Positions 50,436-57,913 are shown, counted from the first letter of the stretch. The stretch is DNA of 64,000 nucleotides from Streptomyces caniscabiei (GCF_014930365.1 NZ_JABXWI010000001.1:693958-757957); one strand, 5' to 3'. Program-made: numbers and translations. The notes: generated by a model not told the origin, from the sequence alone.

Positions 50436-51911
50436 GTGGTGAACCCCACCCCAGAACAGACCGACGCGATCGACGCGTACGGCGACGGACTCGACTTGGT
50501 CCTCCAGGCCGGCGCCGGATGCGGCAAGTCCTCGACGCTCAAGATGATCGCCCGGGCCGACCGGCGGCGCAGGATGACGTACGTCGGCTACAACACGTCC
50601 ATCGTCGCCGACGCCCGCCGCAGCTTCCCCTCCAACGTGATGGCCAAGACCGGCCACGGCCTCGCCTTCGACCAGCGGTACGGCGGACGTCTCAACCGTC
50701 CCCGCCAGACCGCCCACCAGGCCGCGCAGGCCCTCGACGTGCGCTCCATCCTCCACATCATCGGCGCGACCCCGACGATCCCCACGGACATCGGCCACCC
50801 GAAGGCCATGACCTCCAAGATCATCATGCGGATGGCGCTCGACACCATCGAGCGGTACTGCCACAGCGCCGACGACGAGATCACCGCCCGGCACATCCCG
50901 CACTACGACGGCCTCACGAAGAAGCAGGCCCGCAGCGAGCTGGAGCGGCTCGTCCTGCCGGTCGCCCGGGCAGCCTGGGAAGACCTCAAGCAGGACGAGA
51001 GCGTCCTGAACCTGTCCCACGACCACTACCTAAAGATGTGGGCCCTCTCCCGGCCGACCATCCCGACGGACGTGGTCCTCCTCGACGAGGCCCAGGACAC
51101 CAACGACGTCCTCTCCGCCGTCTTGCTCGCCCAGGAGCACGCACAACGCATCGCCGTCGGCGACTCCGCACAGCAGATCTACAGCTGGCGCGGCGCCAAC
51201 GACGCCTTGCAGAAGTTCACGGCCGAACTCGGCTGCCCCGAGCTGACGCTGTCGCAGTCGTTCCGGTTCGGCCCGGCCATCGCCGCCCGCGCCAACGTGT
51301 GGCTCCGCCTGATCGACGCCCCGCTCCGCCTCACCGGCTGGGAGGCCGCCGAGTCGACCGTCGGCCAGCTCGACGCCCCCGACGCGATCCTCTGCCGCAC
51401 CAACGCGGGCGCCATGGGCATCGTCATGGAGGGCCTCGCGTACGGCCGGAAGGTCGCGCTGGTCGGAGGCGGCGGCGACATCAAGCGCCTCGCCTGGGCC
51501 GCCGAAGCCCTCCAGAGCGGCCAGCCGACCGACCACCCGGAGCTGTGCGGATTCGCGTCCTGGGACGACGTCCGCCAGTACGCCGCCGAGGAAGACGGCT
51601 CCCTCGAAGTGCTCGTGAAGCTCATCGATGAGCACGGGCCGGACCGGATCGTCGCGGCCGCGGACGGGCTGTGCTCGGAGCAGCAGGCCGAGCTGGTCGT
51701 CTCCACCGCGCACCGGTCGAAGGGCCGCGAGTGGCCGGCCGTCCGCATCCACGCCGATTTCCGGGCGCCGAAGCCCGACCAGAAGACCGGTCTGGTCATC
51801 CTGCCGCGCGAGGAGGCCCGCCTCGCCTACGTGGCGGTGACCCGGGCCCGCGAGCAGCTCGACGACACCGCGCTCGCCTGGGTGCGCGACGTGACGGCGG
51901 TGACCGGATGA
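50436..51911 (+). CDS. UvrD/Rep-like superfamily 1 DNA helicase
   Basis: 491 aa from GTG 50436, 10 nt after GGAGG (a second GTG lies at 50439). Motif I is LQAGAGCGKSSTLKMIA (near 26-33), II is VVLLDEAQDTNDV (near 215), III is GDSAQQIYSWRGAND (near 249), IV is SQSFRFGPAI, V is VVSTAHRSKGREW (near 423) and VI is LAYVAVTRAREQL (near 464). It is shorter than UvrD (about 720 aa), so the 1B/2B subdomains are reduced. It likely works with the upstream ATPase in replication or recombination. Confidence 0.9.
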   Translation: MVNPTPEQTDAIDAYGDGLDLVLQAGAGCGKSSTLKMIARADRRRRMTYVGYNTSIVADARRSFPSNVMAKTGHGLAFDQRYGGRLNRPRQTAHQAAQALDVRSILHIIGATPTIPTDIGHPKAMTSKIIMRMALDTIERYCHSADDEITARHIPHYDGLTKKQARSELERLVLPVARAAWEDLKQDESVLNLSHDHYLKMWALSRPTIPTDVVLLDEAQDTNDVLSAVLLAQEHAQRIAVGDSAQQIYSWRGANDALQKFTAELGCPELTLSQSFRFGPAIAARANVWLRLIDAPLRLTGWEAAESTVGQLDAPDAILCRTNAGAMGIVMEGLAYGRKVALVGGGGDIKRLAWAAEALQSGQPTDHPELCGFASWDDVRQYAAEEDGSLEVLVKLIDEHGPDRIVAAADGLCSEQQAELVVSTAHRSKGREWPAVRIHADFRAPKPDQKTGLVILPREEARLAYVAVTRAREQLDDTALAWVRDVTAVTG

Positions 51912-52423
51912 GCTTTCCCGAGCGCATGCGGTACGTCCTCCGTTCCATCGAGCCTGGTGTTCCGGTCGGCCGTCAGCGGGACTGGATCGCCGTCCCCATG
52001 GGCGCCCCCACAGTGTGGATGGCCACGCCCAGCGGGCTGGTCGACGTGGACCTGATCGCCGTCGAGCGCGCGATCAACGGCCTCCGCGACGGGTGGACGC
52101 TCACACCCGATGAGGCCTTCTACGCGGCCACCGTGGGATTCGCGCACGGGCTGACGTACTCCGTCATCGCCAAGCGGCTCGGCGTGAGCGGAACCACGAT
52201 GCTGAAGTGGTTCCCGGGAGGCACGCCCAAGGCGGCACAGAATCCCCGGCAGGCTCCCCGGAGGGCCCGGCAGCCCGTGGAATGCGGGACCGATGCCGGG
52301 TACCGGCGGCACTACCGCCTGAAGGAGCCGACGTGCGCGCCGTGCCGGGCTGCAAAGGCAGTGTCTCGGCAGCACTACCTCAAGCACGGCACGTACGTCA
52401 TGGCTCCGGTGGCGACGTCATGA
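51908..52423 (+). CDS. HTH protein with C-terminal zinc-ribbon-like module
   Basis: 171 aa from ATG 51908 (ATGA overlap). Residues about 60-105 (LTPDEAFYAATVGFAHGLTY, SVIAKRLGVSGTTMLKWFPG) look like a helix-turn-helix. The C terminus is CGTDAGYRRHYRLKEPTCAP, then CRAAKAVSRQHYLKHG, with three Cys and a His in zinc-like spacing. A degenerate version of this module ends the WhiB-like protein two genes on. Function unknown. Confidence 0.65.
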   Translation: MSFPERMRYVLRSIEPGVPVGRQRDWIAVPMGAPTVWMATPSGLVDVDLIAVERAINGLRDGWTLTPDEAFYAATVGFAHGLTYSVIAKRLGVSGTTMLKWFPGGTPKAAQNPRQAPRRARQPVECGTDAGYRRHYRLKEPTCAPCRAAKAVSRQHYLKHGTYVMAPVATS

Positions 52424-52692
52424 CGCCCGTCACCGCCGTCGCCATCGGCCTCTGCGCCCTGTGGCTGATCGCCCTGACCGGGTACATCGCGTCGTTCCGT
52501 CGCTCGTCCAGGACGGCCGCGGTGCACGGGCCGCGACTGCGCCCGTCGTACGCGGAGGGCCTGGAGCGGATGCGTGCGGCCGTCGCCGGCGCCCACCGCG
52601 AGACCCAGCCCGGCGCGCCGTCTTCGGACCTCACCCAGTGCCAGGAGATCTGGCCCGACGCCTCGAAGCACACCCCGAAGGAGTGGTCGTGA
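52420..52692 (+). CDS. Small membrane protein
   Basis: 90 aa from ATG 52420 (ATGA overlap). One N-terminal helix (TAVAIGLCALWLIALTGYIA) is followed by a basic stretch and an acidic tail ending KHTPKEWS. The start codon lies in the CGTCATGACG junction and a perfect TGACGCCCGTCA repeat (52421-52432). Confidence 0.65.
   Translation: MTPVTAVAIGLCALWLIALTGYIASFRRSSRTAAVHGPRLRPSYAEGLERMRAAVAGAHRETQPGAPSSDLTQCQEIWPDASKHTPKEWS
52421..52432. repeat. TGACG-CC-CGTCA dispersed palindrome, copy 2
   Basis: Perfect copy overlapping a start codon. With the CGTCA directly before it, three half-sites follow one another (52416-52432). Confidence 0.6.
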
Positions 52693-53117
52693 TGGACAGG
52701 GAGTGGGAGCTGCAGGCCGTGTGCCGCAGCGAGGACCCGAACATGTGGTTCTCCAAGAGGACGTGGACCCGGGCCAAGAAGATCTGCCTGGAGGTCTGTC
52801 CGGTCCGCGAGGAGTGCCTGGAGGCGATCCTCGCTCGTGAATCGCTGACGGCGGACACCCTGCGCTTCGGGATCGTGGCCGGGCTCACGGGAAGGCAGCG
52901 GGCGAAGTTGCACGCCGCGGGTCGTGCTCCGAAGGCGGCGGCCGAGCCGAAGCCCCCGGGGGCGGGGCGGCCGATCGCGCCGTGCGGCACGAAGTCCGCG
53001 TACGAGCGGCACCGCCGCAAGCGAGAGCCGATCGACCAGGCATGCCGGGACGCGAACTCACTCGCCAACCGGGAGTACCGGCGCACCGGTTCCACGAAGG
53101 TCCCTGCCGCCCGATGA
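52692..53117 (+). CDS. WhiB-like iron-sulfur protein (phage Wbl)
   Basis: 141 aa from ATG 52692 (TGATG overlap). Four cysteines fit the Wbl cluster: AVCRSEDPNMWF, then KKICLEVCPVREECLEAIL. The central spacing is C-X3-C-X5-C rather than the usual C-X2-C-X5-C. The G-[IV]-x-x-G turn is present (FGIVAGLTGRQRAKL). A C-terminal add-on (CGTKSAYERHRRKREP...ACRDANS) is related to the module in the 51908 protein but has lost one Cys. Wbl proteins bind [4Fe-4S] and often contact the primary sigma factor; phage copies can block host development genes. Confidence 0.88.
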   Translation: MDREWELQAVCRSEDPNMWFSKRTWTRAKKICLEVCPVREECLEAILARESLTADTLRFGIVAGLTGRQRAKLHAAGRAPKAAAEPKPPGAGRPIAPCGTKSAYERHRRKREPIDQACRDANSLANREYRRTGSTKVPAAR

Positions 53118-53120
53118 GCA

Positions 53121-53160
53121 CCGGTGGCCCGGCGGATGACATCGGCCGCCGGGCCACCGG
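53121..53160 (+). terminator. Terminator after the WhiB-like gene
   Basis: 15-bp perfect stem (53121-53135 with 53146-53160) and a 10-nt loop, starting 4 bp after the WhiB-like stop. It argues that the initiator gene begins downstream at 53210 and not at the overlapping ATG 53114. Confidence 0.7.
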
Positions 53161-53209
53161 CCACCAGCTGCGACAACTGCCCCTCTGGAAGAGAAGAGCA
53201 CCACTTCAC

Positions 53210-54229
53210 ATGCCGAGCCGGTTCGAGTACGAGCGCGCGATCCGCAGCAGCGACCTGCCGTCGCTGTCGCGGCTGCTCGCGCTCACGATCGCCACCTGGG
53301 CGGACGTACGGACCGGCATCATCCCCGACCGTCGGCAGCCGTCTCTGACCGTGCTGGAGGAGACGACGGGGATGGTGAGGGCCTCCGTACGCACCCACCT
53401 GACCAAGTTGGAGACCGGCGGGTGGCTGAAGAGGGACCGCCCCTCGGTGGCCGCCGCGCGGACGAAGAAGGCTCGGACTCACTACCGGCTCTTGGTGCCG
53501 GTCGCTGTCGAGCCGGACGATTTGGGCCCCTTTGACCTAGGGCAGGAGATGCCCTCCCCTGGGGCAGGAGATGCCCCAGACCCGACAGAGCTAGGGCAGG
53601 AGATGCCCCCTGTTGGGGCAGGAGATGCCCTAGACGAAGAGGGGCTAGGGCAGGAGATGCCCCAACCTAGGGCAGGAGCTGCCCTAGAGCTAGGGCAGGA
53701 GATGCCCCCCTCTAGGGCAGGAGCTGCCCCCAATAGTTCCTTGGGTCCCGTGTCCGATGAGGTCCCCTTCGGGGGCGAGGCAGACGCTTCCGGTCCCGCC
53801 GCCACACCACCCCCCGGTGACACAGGAGACGCACCCGGCGACGACGTGATCGACGTCGAGCCGGAAGCCGAGGCTGAGGCCGACGACTCCGAGCCACCCG
53901 TCACCGCGCAGACGATCGTCGGCGAATGGCTGGAGCGCTGCACCGAGCGCCCCCCGACCCGCGTCATCGGCCAGCTCTCCAAGGAGATCCGGATCCTCCT
54001 CGACGAGGACCACATCCACCCGGACTGGATCCGCCGCGGCATCGCCCGCTGGATGCAGAAGGGCCTGCACCCCTCGACGCTCGCCAGCGTCGTCCACGAG
54101 GTCATGAACGCCACCGGCCCGGCCGGTACCCCGCGAGGCCAGCAGCCCGCCGGCGAATCCGTCTTCGACCGCGCCCGCGCCCGCGCCGCCGCCCGCGCCG
54201 CAGCACGCCAGGAAGGACAGACCCAGTGA
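53210..54229 (+). CDS. Phage replication initiator (lambda-O-like) with origin repeats inside the gene
   Basis: 339 aa from ATG 53210, preceded by a GGAAGAGAAGAG stretch. ATG 53114 is in frame but would translate through the terminator stem. Residues 1-85 are a winged-helix domain (MPSRFEYERAIRSSDLPSLS, LLALTIATWADVRTGIIPD, LTVLEETTGMVRASVRTHLT, KLETGGWLKRDRPS). The middle (about 111-173) is encoded by eight 15-bp DNA repeats. The C-terminal domain (about 235-310) has TIVGEWLERCTERPPTRVIG, LLDEDHIHPDWIRRGIARWM. DNA-binding end, iteron linker and C-terminal interaction end copy the lambda O plan. The next gene, coupled by GTGA, looks like a helicase loader. Confidence 0.78.
   Translation: MPSRFEYERAIRSSDLPSLSRLLALTIATWADVRTGIIPDRRQPSLTVLEETTGMVRASVRTHLTKLETGGWLKRDRPSVAAARTKKARTHYRLLVPVAVEPDDLGPFDLGQEMPSPGAGDAPDPTELGQEMPPVGAGDALDEEGLGQEMPQPRAGAALELGQEMPPSRAGAAPNSSLGPVSDEVPFGGEADASGPAATPPPGDTGDAPGDDVIDVEPEAEAEADDSEPPVTAQTIVGEWLERCTERPPTRVIGQLSKEIRILLDEDHIHPDWIRRGIARWMQKGLHPSTLASVVHEVMNATGPAGTPRGQQPAGESVFDRARARAAARAAARQEGQTQ
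53540..53729. repeat. Eight 15-bp iterons inside the initiator gene (putative origin of replication)
   Basis: Copies of GGGCAGGAG(A/C)TGCCC, a GGGCA-N5-TGCCC dyad, begin at 53540, 53562, 53594, 53616, 53648, 53670, 53693 and 53715. Spacing is 22, 32, 22, 32, 22, 23 and 22 bp, that is two or three helical turns. Copies 1, 3, 5 and 7 read LGQEMP while 2, 4, 6 and 8 read in the next frame (GAGDAP-type), so conservation is at DNA level. Most copies carry CTA or CT before the core. Phage and plasmid initiators bind such iterons; origin function is inferred. Confidence 0.8.
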
Positions 54230-54924
54230 CCGAAGAAGAAGCCGTTCAGATCGCCGAGTACGTCCAGGCCGCCTGCCCGGCCCAGAAGTTCGGGGAGTAC
54301 ACCCCCGACGTCTGGGGCGAGATCCTCGCCCCGTACGCCGTCGACGAGGCCCGCGCCGCCGTCATCGCCGTCGCCCGCCGCAAGCCGTTCGTCTCCCCGG
54401 CCGAGATCGTCACCGAGATCCGCGAGCGTCGCGCCGAGCGCATCGAGCTGGCCAACGTGGTCTACGACGGAGACCCCACCGAAACCGGCGCCGACTCCGC
54501 CGCATCCGTCCGCGCCCTCATCCAAGCCGCCGCAGACGGCCTCACAGGGCCCCAGAGCATCGGCCGGTCGCTCGGGACCGCCGAACGCCCCGCGCTGCCC
54601 CCTGGCGCCGATCATGGCCCGTACGAGGGCCGTGCAGCCGCCGCCCGCGCCGCCATCGGCAAGATGCCCGCCAACCGGGACACCACCAAGGACCCCCGCG
54701 GCCGGGCCTGCCGACGGTGCGGAGCCGCCCCCGGCAGCAGCTGCACCACAAACGGCCGCCGACGTCGCGACGTCCACCCGATCCGCCTGGAGGACACCCA
54801 GCGCGCGGCCGCCGGCCTCCCGCTCCTCGACCACGACCAGGAGCAGGCCCGGATCCAGGCCGCGTCCGCCGCCGCCCTCGCGGTCCGCGGCGAGGACCAG
54901 GAGCAGGAGGCCGAGGCGTCATGA
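54226..54924 (+). CDS. Putative helicase loader with zinc-ribbon C terminus
   Basis: 232 aa from GTG 54226 (GTGA overlap with the initiator). The N-terminal 70 residues (TEEEAVQIAEYVQAACPAQK, TPDVWGEILAPYAVDEARAA, RRKPFVSPAEIVTEIRERR) match the helical pattern of phage loader/inhibitor proteins such as G39P. A C-terminal unit has ACRRCGAAPGSSCTTNGRRR, a zinc-like C-X2-C...C. The pair initiator-loader without a phage DnaB gene suggests recruitment of the host replicative helicase. The call rests on pattern and position. Confidence 0.6.
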   Translation: MTEEEAVQIAEYVQAACPAQKFGEYTPDVWGEILAPYAVDEARAAVIAVARRKPFVSPAEIVTEIRERRAERIELANVVYDGDPTETGADSAASVRALIQAAADGLTGPQSIGRSLGTAERPALPPGADHGPYEGRAAAARAAIGKMPANRDTTKDPRGRACRRCGAAPGSSCTTNGRRRRDVHPIRLEDTQRAAAGLPLLDHDQEQARIQAASAAALAVRGEDQEQEAEAS

Positions 54925-55205
54925 CGGCCGTCGCCCGACCCCGCCGCCCGTACCGATTCGCCGCCATGGCCGTGCAGTGCACCTGGTGCCACGCAGGCGT
55001 CGGTGAGCTGTGCACAAACCAGCGCAGCACGAAGGACCGGCGCCGCGACACCCACCACGCACGCCGCGACGAATGGGACAGGGTCATGTCAACCCGGTGC
55101 CCCGAGCGGATCTGCCAAGCCACCCCCGGCCAGCTCTGCACGATCACCCCCGACCTCCACCAGGCCCGCATCACCGCCGCCCACACCCCGGCCCCCACCC
55201 CATGA
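54921..55205 (+). CDS. Small double zinc-ribbon protein
   Basis: 94 aa from ATG 54921 in a CGTCATGACG junction. Two related units are visible: VQCTWCHAGVGELCTN and RCPERICQATPGQLCTI, each followed by a basic or His-containing stretch (RRRDTHHARRDEW; HQARITAAH). The C-X2-C-X6-C-like pattern is the same as in the C terminus of the upstream loader candidate. Nucleic-acid binding is plausible. Confidence 0.65.
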   Translation: MTAVARPRRPYRFAAMAVQCTWCHAGVGELCTNQRSTKDRRRDTHHARRDEWDRVMSTRCPERICQATPGQLCTITPDLHQARITAAHTPAPTP

Positions 55206-55498
55206 AGCGACTCATCCCGTGCAGAGACTGCCGCCGCCCCATCCTCTGGACCACCACCGAGGCCGGGAAACGCCTCGCAGTCGACCCCGACCCCGACCCC
55301 GCCGGCAACACCGCCATCTGGCGCGACGGCACCGGAAGCTGGCGCTCCCGACGCCCCAGCGCGGACCTCCCGATCACCGGCTGGGAGCGGCTCCACAAGC
55401 CCCACGTCGCCACCTGCCCCGCCCGGCAGGAGCAACTCGCCCTCCCGCTCGGCGTCACCAGCCTCGCCGAGCACCGCCGAAAGAAGAACCGCCGATGA
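55202..55498 (+). CDS. Small zinc-binding phage protein
   Basis: 98 aa from ATG 55202 (ATGA overlap). It begins MKRLIPCRDCRRPILWTTTE, with DPDPDPAGNTAIW in the middle and HKPHVATCPARQE. C-X2-C and H-x5-C would make one zinc site. The pattern is common in actinophage early regions; function unknown. Confidence 0.65.
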   Translation: MKRLIPCRDCRRPILWTTTEAGKRLAVDPDPDPAGNTAIWRDGTGSWRSRRPSADLPITGWERLHKPHVATCPARQEQLALPLGVTSLAEHRRKKNRR

Positions 55499-55722
55499 AG
55501 GCCGTCAGGTGCCGGTACTGCCCGCAGCTCCTGCTCACCCCGGAGTCCCGAGCCCGCGGCTACGGGCCCATCTGTGGCCAGAAGCTCGGCCTGATCCCGA
55601 AGCCGACGCCCCGTCACGCCCGCCCGACGATCCCCGTCAAAGCCGTCACGACGCCCGACGTCCACGCCGACCAGACCACCATCCCGATCCAACTCGTTCT
55701 ACCTGAGGAGCACACACCTTGA
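55495..55722 (+). CDS. Small zinc-binding phage protein
   Basis: 75 aa from ATG 55495 (ATGA overlap). MKAVRCRYCPQLLLTPESRA, then RGYGPICGQKLGLIPKPTPR: three Cys in a treble-clef-like layout resembling DUF6011-type proteins. The tail is low-complexity. Function unknown. Confidence 0.6.
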   Translation: MKAVRCRYCPQLLLTPESRARGYGPICGQKLGLIPKPTPRHARPTIPVKAVTTPDVHADQTTIPIQLVLPEEHTP

Positions 55723-56000
55723 CCGGACCCGAGCACTACCGAGCAGCCGAACGCCTCCTGTCCCAGGCCTCCCACGAGAGCATCACCGGCAACCCCGTGA
55801 CCCACCAGGGCATGCCCATGCGACCCGAGCACCAGGCCGCCCTGATCGCCCGCGCCCAGGCGCACGCCACCCTCGCCCACACCGCCGCCACCGCCATGCA
55901 GGCCCCCGTCGACGGCAGCGAGCCCGGCATGGGCGCCGACGAATACCACGCCTGGTACGACGCCGCCGGCGTCAAGCCCAACACCACGAAGGAGAAGTGA
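55719..56000 (+). CDS. Hypothetical phage protein (TTG start)
   Basis: 93 aa from TTG 55719, overlapping the preceding stop and preceded by GAGGAG at good spacing. LTGPEHYRAAERLLSQASHE and QAALIARAQAHATLAHTAAT form two helices like a small TPR-type or nucleoid-type hairpin, followed by GADEYHAWYDAAGV. The same AQAHATLALA-like pattern occurs in many actinophages. Function unknown. Confidence 0.65.
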   Translation: MTGPEHYRAAERLLSQASHESITGNPVTHQGMPMRPEHQAALIARAQAHATLAHTAATAMQAPVDGSEPGMGADEYHAWYDAAGVKPNTTKEK

Positions 56001-56002
56001 CC

Positions 56003-56506
56003 TTGTCTCTGCCCACCCTCACCGGCGTCGGACGACTCACCGCCGACCCCGAGCTCCGCTTCACCCAGGCCGGGAAGGCCGTCGCCTCCATCCCGCTCGC
56101 CTTCAACAGCCGCCGCCTCAACCAGCAGACCCAGCAGTGGGAGGACGGCGACACCTTCTTCATCCGCGGCACCGTCTGGGAGCGCCTCGCCGAGAACGCC
56201 ACCGAGTCCCTGTCCAAGGGCATGGAAGTCATCGTCACCGGCGAGCTCCGCACCGAGTCGTGGGAGAAGGACGGCCAGAAGCACGAGCGGCCGGCACTCC
56301 TCATCCGCTCCATCGCCCCGAACCTGGCCTTCGCGGTCGCCAAGGTGGCGAAGGACGCCGCGAGCCAGCAGAACGCCCAGGGCGGACAGCAGCGGCCCCC
56401 GCAGAACCAGCAGCGACCCCAGAGCCAGCAAGGGCAGCAGCAGTACCGCCAGGGCCCGCCCCAAGACGACCCCTGGGCCACCGGCAGCAACGAACCCCCG
56501 TTCTGA
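56003..56506 (+). CDS. ssb: Single-stranded DNA-binding protein (phage SSB)
   Basis: 167 aa from TTG 56003; GGAGAA lies 8 nt upstream, whereas GTG 55997 is too close to it. The OB fold is clear: LTGVGRLTADPELRFTQAGK, VASIPLAFNSRR, DTFFIRGTVWERLAENATES, MEVIVTGELRTESWEKDG. A Gln-rich linker (about 120-150) leads to an acidic tip (DDPWATGSNEPPF), the usual protein-docking end. It protects single strands during phage replication. Confidence 0.93.
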   Translation: MSLPTLTGVGRLTADPELRFTQAGKAVASIPLAFNSRRLNQQTQQWEDGDTFFIRGTVWERLAENATESLSKGMEVIVTGELRTESWEKDGQKHERPALLIRSIAPNLAFAVAKVAKDAASQQNAQGGQQRPPQNQQRPQSQQGQQQYRQGPPQDDPWATGSNEPPF

Positions 56507-56688
56507 TGGCCATCGTTGTACGGCTGACAAGCCCCGACGACGTCTCCGAGATCGTCGAAGGCCTCCTCACCGCCGCCGAAGCCAGGCAGACCGCGGCTCC
56601 CGACCTCGCCAACCGCTGGCGCAACCTCGCCCACAACATCGGCGACGCCCTCGACCAGCTCCCCACACCAGCCACCCCGGAGACCTGA
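56506..56688 (+). CDS. Small hypothetical protein
   Basis: 60 aa from ATG 56506 (TGATG overlap with ssb). It reads MAIVVRLTSPDDVSEIVEGL, LTAAEARQTAAPDLANRWRN and LAHNIGDALDQLP: a helical protein tightly coupled on both sides. No family recognised. Confidence 0.6.
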   Translation: MAIVVRLTSPDDVSEIVEGLLTAAEARQTAAPDLANRWRNLAHNIGDALDQLPTPATPET

Positions 56689-57236
56689 TGCGGATCTTCT
56701 ACGACACCGAATTCATCGACGACGGCACGACCATCGACCTCGTCAGCATCGGCATGGTCCGCGAAGACGGCGCCGAGCTGTACGCCGTCAGCAGCCAGTT
56801 CAACGTCCTCAAGCTCCAGGCCAACCCCTGGCTCGTCGAGAATGTCTGGTCCTCGCTGCCCAGCTACAAGCACCCCGGCACCATGCGCTGCCACTGCGGC
56901 CCCGGCCACCTCGACACCAGCAGCCCGGATGTCCGCTCCCGCGCGCAGATCGCCAACCTCGTAGCGGACTTCATCCTCGACACCCCCGACCCCCAGCTCT
57001 GGGCGTACTACTCGGCGTACGACCACGTCGCCCTCGCCCAACTCTGGGGCCCGATGATCAACCTCCCGCGCGGCATCCCCATGCAGAGCGACGACATCGT
57101 CACCGAAGCCAAGCGGCTCGGCCTCCGCCCGAACGACCTGCCGCAGCAGCCCGACGGCCTGCACAACGCCCTCGCTGACGCCCGTCACAACCTCGTCCGC
57201 GCCCGCTTCCTCGACGAGATCGCCGCCCAGCACTGA
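56688..57236 (+). CDS. DEDD-type 3'-5' exonuclease (exoribonuclease-like)
   Basis: 182 aa from ATG 56688 (TGATG overlap). Exo I is MRIFYDTEFIDDGTTIDLVS, Exo II AYYSAYDHVALAQL, and Exo III PDGLHNALADARHNL with the catalytic His-Asp. The short single-domain form resembles the 3'-5' exoribonuclease group found in Streptomyces and their phages. A TGACGCCCGTCA repeat lies in the last motif (57176-57187). The unit ends here; a weak GC hairpin follows. Confidence 0.85.
   Translation: MRIFYDTEFIDDGTTIDLVSIGMVREDGAELYAVSSQFNVLKLQANPWLVENVWSSLPSYKHPGTMRCHCGPGHLDTSSPDVRSRAQIANLVADFILDTPDPQLWAYYSAYDHVALAQLWGPMINLPRGIPMQSDDIVTEAKRLGLRPNDLPQQPDGLHNALADARHNLVRARFLDEIAAQH
57176..57187. repeat. TGACG-CC-CGTCA dispersed palindrome, copy 3
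   Basis: Perfect copy inside the exonuclease gene. Here it is read as Asp-Ala-Arg-His, a different frame from the Thr-Pro-Val-Thr reading of copies 1 and 2, which argues against a protein-level cause. Confidence 0.6.
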
Positions 57237-57295
57237 CCCTTCCCGCAGCGGACAGGGGCCCCACGCAGGGCCCCGCCCCGGCCACAGACCGGAGC

Positions 57296-57913
57296 ATGTC
57301 CATGCCATACAACCCCTTCCGCAGAAACCCCCGCAGGAACCAGGAACCGGAACCGGTTCGCCCCGGATCCCGGCCCCTCGCGCGCGGTATCAACGGAGAG
57401 GCCCCGGCCCTCGACCCGCTGCCGCCGCTCGCCCGCGACCTCCAGGCCGCGCAGGACGAGGCCGCACGGTGGAAGCGGCACGCCGACACCTACGACACCG
57501 AGCGCGCCGAAGCCTCGGCTCTGAGCCACCACTACCGGGACGAACTGGAGCGGGCCGAGAAGGAGCGGGACGGCGCGTACCGCGAGCGGGCGCAGCTGCT
57601 CGCCTGGCTCGCCGCACTGCACCCGGCAACCACCGTTATCACCGCCTCGCCCGACGTCGACGAGGACGGTTGGCAGCTGCTGTACCTCGTGGCCGGCGGC
57701 TGGCAGCTGTCCTGGCACATCCACCCGCGCGACGCGGAGCTGTTCCGGCACGTGACCGTGGTCGACGTGACCGATGTCCGGGCGCAGTGGGACGGGCACG
57801 GGTCGGAGCAGAAGTACGAGCGGATCCACAACCACGTCCGGCTCCTGGCGCTCGACAGCCTGGGTGCTGACGGGGCGTCGACGGCCGTCACGCCGGAGGT
57901 GCGCAGTGCCTGA
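57296..57913 (+). CDS. Hypothetical phage protein with coiled coil
   Basis: 205 aa from ATG 57296 (or 57302). A basic N terminus (MPYNPFRRNPRRNQEPEPVR) precedes a coiled coil (LQAAQDEAARWKRHADTYDT, DELERAEKERDGAYRERAQL). A C-terminal alpha/beta part follows (TVITASPDVDEDGWQLLYLV, WHIHPRDAELFRHV). It overlaps the next gene by 8 bp. Function unknown. Confidence 0.65.
   Translation: MSMPYNPFRRNPRRNQEPEPVRPGSRPLARGINGEAPALDPLPPLARDLQAAQDEAARWKRHADTYDTERAEASALSHHYRDELERAEKERDGAYRERAQLLAWLAALHPATTVITASPDVDEDGWQLLYLVAGGWQLSWHIHPRDAELFRHVTVVDVTDVRAQWDGHGSEQKYERIHNHVRLLALDSLGADGASTAVTPEVRSA

Noticed and set aside
53540..53729. Repeat array read as a CRISPR
   Set aside because: Repeats are 15 bp with 7-17 bp between them, inside an open coding frame, with no cas genes. 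Spacing by helical turns fits iterons.
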